NCBI RefSeq assembly: GCF_017161325.1
Contig: NZ_CP045670.1
Location: 558,001 to 622,000 of the forward strand
Direction of reading: 5' to 3'
Source of the DNA: Treponema pedis
GTDB lineage: Bacteria > Spirochaetota > Spirochaetia > Treponematales > Treponemataceae
Length of the DNA: 64,000 nt
Shown: in pieces, positions 61,530 through 64,000 of the stretch
Numbering within the stretch: the stretch's first letter is position 1
How the letters are laid out: each line of letters begins with the position of its first letter
Notes under the pieces: generated by a model
Databases searched by the model: none
Told to the model about the DNA's origin: nothing
What the model saw: the letters and a program-made list of their open reading frames with translations, nothing else
Program-made: the position numbers and the translations under genes

Positions 61530-63500
61530 ATGATTCGGCTTAATCAAATAAAAGAAAAAATGACTGAACTTCACGAACTTGATTCAGGCCGTTTTTTTAT
61601 TGATACAAGCGGAGATACTCTTGATGAAGCCCTGTTAAATGCCTCTGTCCAATTGGGAGTTCCCATGTCTTCTGTAGACTATGAGATTCTCCAAAAAGGA
61701 GTTTCAGGCTTTTTTGCACTCTTTCCGAAAGAATGGAAAATAAGAGCTTATGAAACGTCAAAACCGAAAAAAGCCTCGCCGGAAGAAGGAGAAATTTCCG
61801 AAACGGATAATATGGAAGAAGGGGAAGTTATTCCGGACCAGGACGGAATGGCTTATATATTTTGTGCGGCTGACGGCATATATTTAAAAGTAACGGCACC
61901 TTCAGGGTACGGTAACCCAGCTACAATTCACGATGCAATAGAAAAATTGCGGGACAGAGCTCTGCCCATACCTGAAGATAATATCCTTAAACCCATTATA
62001 AATGCCCGCAGCGGAGAATATGTAAAAATTGCACCTTATACACGTATACCGGGGAATGATGCAACAATGGCCGTAACTATAAGTGAAGATGAAATGAAGG
62101 CTTATTTATATGTAAATCCGCCGTCCGCAGGAGGCGTAGACCTTTCGGCGGATACCATAATAGCCTTTTTAAAAAATAACAGAGTCATTGTCGGCATTAA
62201 CGAAGACCTTGTAAAACAGTTTCAGGATTCGCCTGTTTATAAAGAAGATTATCTCGTTGCGGAAGGTATTGAGCCGAAAGACGGGGAAGATGCACGCATT
62301 GAATACGATTTTGAAGTGGACAATACACGTGTACGTCTTCAAGAAACACATTCAGGCCAAATTAATTTTAAAGAGCTTAACCTAATTCAAAATGTAGTTG
62401 AAGGACAACCGGTTGCACATAAAATCCCCGCACAAAGAGGAAAAGCCGGAAAAACGGTAACGGGGAAATACCTTGAAGCTTCCAACGGAAAAGATGTTCC
62501 GCTCCCGTTAGGCAAAAATACAAAGGTTGCTCCCGACGGATTAACTATAATTGCAGAGGTAAACGGACAGGTTCTTCTTGTAAAAAATAAAGTAACGGTT
62601 CAAGAAATTTACGTTGTTGAAGGCGATGTTTCAATCCGCACTGGCAATATTACGTTCTTAGGTTCGGTTTTCGTAAACGGAAATGTAGATGACGGCTTTG
62701 TTATAAAAGCATCGGGAAACATTGAAGTAAAAGGAACTGTAGGCAAGGCGGAACTCGATACGGAAGGCGATATAGTTGTAAGCCAGGGAATAATAGGTAA
62801 AGAAGGCGGAGCTATACGGGCAGGAAAATCAATTTGGTCCAAATTTATTCAAAATACGGAAATAGTTGAAGCGGGAGATATGGTTGTCGTTTCGGACGGA
62901 ATCATAAATTCCAACGTAATAGCCAACAGAAAAATTATTTGTCAGGGGAAAAGAGCCGACATTATAGGCGGCAATTTAAGCGCATCGGAATCTATTTCGG
63001 CACGCAATTTAGGAAGCGCTTCAGGCGGAAACGATACCGTCTTAAATGTAGGGTTTGACCCTAAAAGCAAAGAACGGTTAAATTTCCTCTTACAAAAACA
63101 GGAGATGGACGAAAAGAGTTTAGACGAAGTAAAACTTAATTTAGCAAGTTTGGAAGAAACCAAATCGCGGCGCGGTGAGCTTCCCAAAGATAAAGAAGAA
63201 ACTTATAAAAAAATGAGCGATTATAAATATACAATCGAAACTGAAATCCATGAAGTGCAAAAAGAAATTACTCAAATTCGTGAATATTTAAACACGCTTA
63301 AAAATCAGGGAAGGGTTTCGGCTTCAGGACATGTTTATGCGGGAGTAAGAATTGTAATACGCGATACCGTAGAAGATGTCAGAGCGGATTGTAAAGCGAC
63401 AACATTTTATTTGGATAGAAGCATTGTGCGTTACGGTAAATATCAGCAAGATACCGATGAAGATGTAAAGAGGGTACCCAGTGGCTATTCATCCAATTGA
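61530..63500 (+). CDS. FapA (DUF342) family protein with Jag-like N-terminal domain
   Basis: This 656-residue protein has an N-terminal Jag-N-like fold (about 15-70, with SVDYEILQKGVSGFFALFP), then the FapA polymerase-associated region and a beta-helix of short repeats (VEGDVSIRTGNITFLGSV, GNVDDGFVIKA, GTVGKAELDTEGDIV). FapA proteins bind nucleotides or serve in cell-envelope assembly; the precise role is unknown. It follows fliA by 9 bp in a flagellar operon. Confidence 0.85.
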   Translation: MIRLNQIKEKMTELHELDSGRFFIDTSGDTLDEALLNASVQLGVPMSSVDYEILQKGVSGFFALFPKEWKIRAYETSKPKKASPEEGEISETDNMEEGEVIPDQDGMAYIFCAADGIYLKVTAPSGYGNPATIHDAIEKLRDRALPIPEDNILKPIINARSGEYVKIAPYTRIPGNDATMAVTISEDEMKAYLYVNPPSAGGVDLSADTIIAFLKNNRVIVGINEDLVKQFQDSPVYKEDYLVAEGIEPKDGEDARIEYDFEVDNTRVRLQETHSGQINFKELNLIQNVVEGQPVAHKIPAQRGKAGKTVTGKYLEASNGKDVPLPLGKNTKVAPDGLTIIAEVNGQVLLVKNKVTVQEIYVVEGDVSIRTGNITFLGSVFVNGNVDDGFVIKASGNIEVKGTVGKAELDTEGDIVVSQGIIGKEGGAIRAGKSIWSKFIQNTEIVEAGDMVVVSDGIINSNVIANRKIICQGKRADIIGGNLSASESISARNLGSASGGNDTVLNVGFDPKSKERLNFLLQKQEMDEKSLDEVKLNLASLEETKSRRGELPKDKEETYKKMSDYKYTIETEIHEVQKEITQIREYLNTLKNQGRVSASGHVYAGVRIVIRDTVEDVRADCKATTFYLDRSIVRYGKYQQDTDEDVKRVPSGYSSN

Positions 63501-63810
63501 TTTACAAACTCTGTACTCTCAAATGGATAAAATCGGCCGGCAACAAGGTGCCGAGCAGCAAGCCGCTGCAACTGCAAAAAATGTGCAACAGCAGCAAAAC
63601 AAATTGGACGCCGAAAAAAAATTAAGCAGCGTGCAAGTGATAAACCCCGGCGATAATGAAGGGGTAAAAATTAACGGCGACGGGCATTTTAAAAAAGATG
63701 AAAAAAACAAAAACAAACCGGAAAACGAACATACCGAAAAAAAAGAAGAGCTCTCCGATAATTATATAAAAGACCCTTACTTGGGGCAACATGTGGATAT
63801 TTCAGGATAA
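63481..63810 (+). CDS. Small charged protein after fapA-like gene
   Basis: This 109-residue protein starts with GTG 63481 and overlaps the fapA-like gene by 20 bp. It is Gln/Ala-rich (a QQQ stretch around 25-40) and then Lys/Glu-rich, with no membrane helix. I do not recognise it. TAATG joins its stop to the next start. Confidence 0.7.
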   Translation: MAIHPIDLQTLYSQMDKIGRQQGAEQQAAATAKNVQQQQNKLDAEKKLSSVQVINPGDNEGVKINGDGHFKKDEKNKNKPENEHTEKKEELSDNYIKDPYLGQHVDISG

Positions 63811-64000
63811 TGTTAGGCATTGCAATTAGTTTATTTATATTTAATATTTTTTTTTCTCATAATTTTTTATCTTAAGCTGCAAAAACGCTTTTCAGGTAAA
63901 ACCGAAATCGAAAATGCGGAAAAACAAGTTTACAAACTTATAAGCGATATTACTTTTCATACGGAACAATCTATTACGATTCTTGAAGATAAACTGAATG
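63810..64000 (+). pseudogene. Partial membrane-anchored protein, frame change at T9, cut by window end
   Basis: ATG 63810 overlaps the previous stop (TAATG) and encodes a hydrophobic N-terminus, MLGIAISLFIFNIFF. In a T9 run (63847-63855) this frame soon ends at TAA. The sense continues in the next frame as IIFYLKLQKRFSGKTEIENAEKQVYKL and on to the window edge, as expected for one membrane helix and a coiled-coil cytoplasmic part. One T fewer would restore it. Confidence 0.65.

Noticed and set aside
1-64000. tRNA, rRNA and CRISPR arrays
   Set aside because: No cloverleaf, rRNA-like stretch or regularly spaced repeats were recognised by eye; a tRNAscan or CRISPR search could still find something missed.

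Overview
The window is a piece of a spirochaete chromosome, most probably a Treponema of the T. denticola / T. pedis type. This rests on the low G+C content, the gene block flhF-flhG-(acidic membrane protein)-fliA-fapA-like, the flgN-flgK-flgL cluster, several chemoreceptors with the same C-terminal end, an AAA/PD-(D/E)XK gene of a type common in oral treponemes, and a poly-G tract at a promoter. The species is an inference. No rRNA, tRNA, CRISPR array, transposase or prophage was recognised.

Layout. 1-4.6 kb: hairpin-rich leader with a 53-bp direct repeat, a KDPG aldolase-KDG kinase fusion, and a PadR / membrane protein / DUF4097 operon. 4.7-7.7 kb: a chemoreceptor with a stop at codon 6 and a DUF3298-type exported protein. 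7.7-16.5 kb: RlmM-like methyltransferase, hybrid histidine kinase plus REC-STAS-like-REC regulator, DJ-1 protein, methyltransferase, acetyltransferase/kinase pair, metallo-beta-lactamase-fold hydrolase and a Holliday-resolvase-like protein. 16.6-23 kb: a probable small RNA, rnhA, DAHP synthase, thiI, a GntR/ABC operon and a membrane carrier. 23-35 kb: dnaX (two compensating frameshifts), htpG, an Hpt protein, a frameshifted chemoreceptor, a sigma factor, a KamA-type radical SAM enzyme, and a large unknown envelope protein with a TPR lipoprotein. 35-39.4 kb: 5-formyl-THF cyclo-ligase, two solute-binding lipoproteins, a small lipoprotein and a Cu/Zn superoxide dismutase. 39.6-46.8 kb: flgN-flgK-flgL under a textbook sigma-28 promoter, then a third broken chemoreceptor behind a 15-base poly-G/C tract, and a YhhN protein. 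47-57.5 kb: TatD, DusB, the AAA/PD-(D/E)XK gene (frameshifted), an adenylate cyclase, flavodoxin, DUF3793, a hypA remnant, DUF5692, and two phospho-alcohol/sugar transferases. 57.6-64 kb: the flhF-flhG-fliA-fapA block.

How the parts fit. Motility and signalling dominate: FliA encoded at 60.7 kb is the expected reader of the sigma-28 promoter at 39.58 kb, FlhF/FlhG set flagellar number and position, and three chemoreceptors, two response-regulator genes, an Hpt protein and an adenylate cyclase make up the sensory side. All three chemoreceptor genes are interrupted. Five other interruptions (two in dnaX, two in other genes, one at the right edge, counting the indel sites) also sit in short homopolymers, so consensus errors in the assembly must be excluded before any biology is claimed.

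Most worth a second look: (1) a stand-alone promoter-terminator unit at 16.60-16.71 kb whose hairpin loop copies the anti-Shine-Dalgarno end of 16S rRNA; (2) a consensus promoter whose start site falls inside a run of 15 C residues upstream of a chemoreceptor; (3) six genes whose -10 box ends only 6-7 nt before the start codon and which lack a Shine-Dalgarno sequence, suggesting leaderless mRNAs; (4) a HIV-type U UUU UUA slippery heptamer exactly where a chemoreceptor changes frame.
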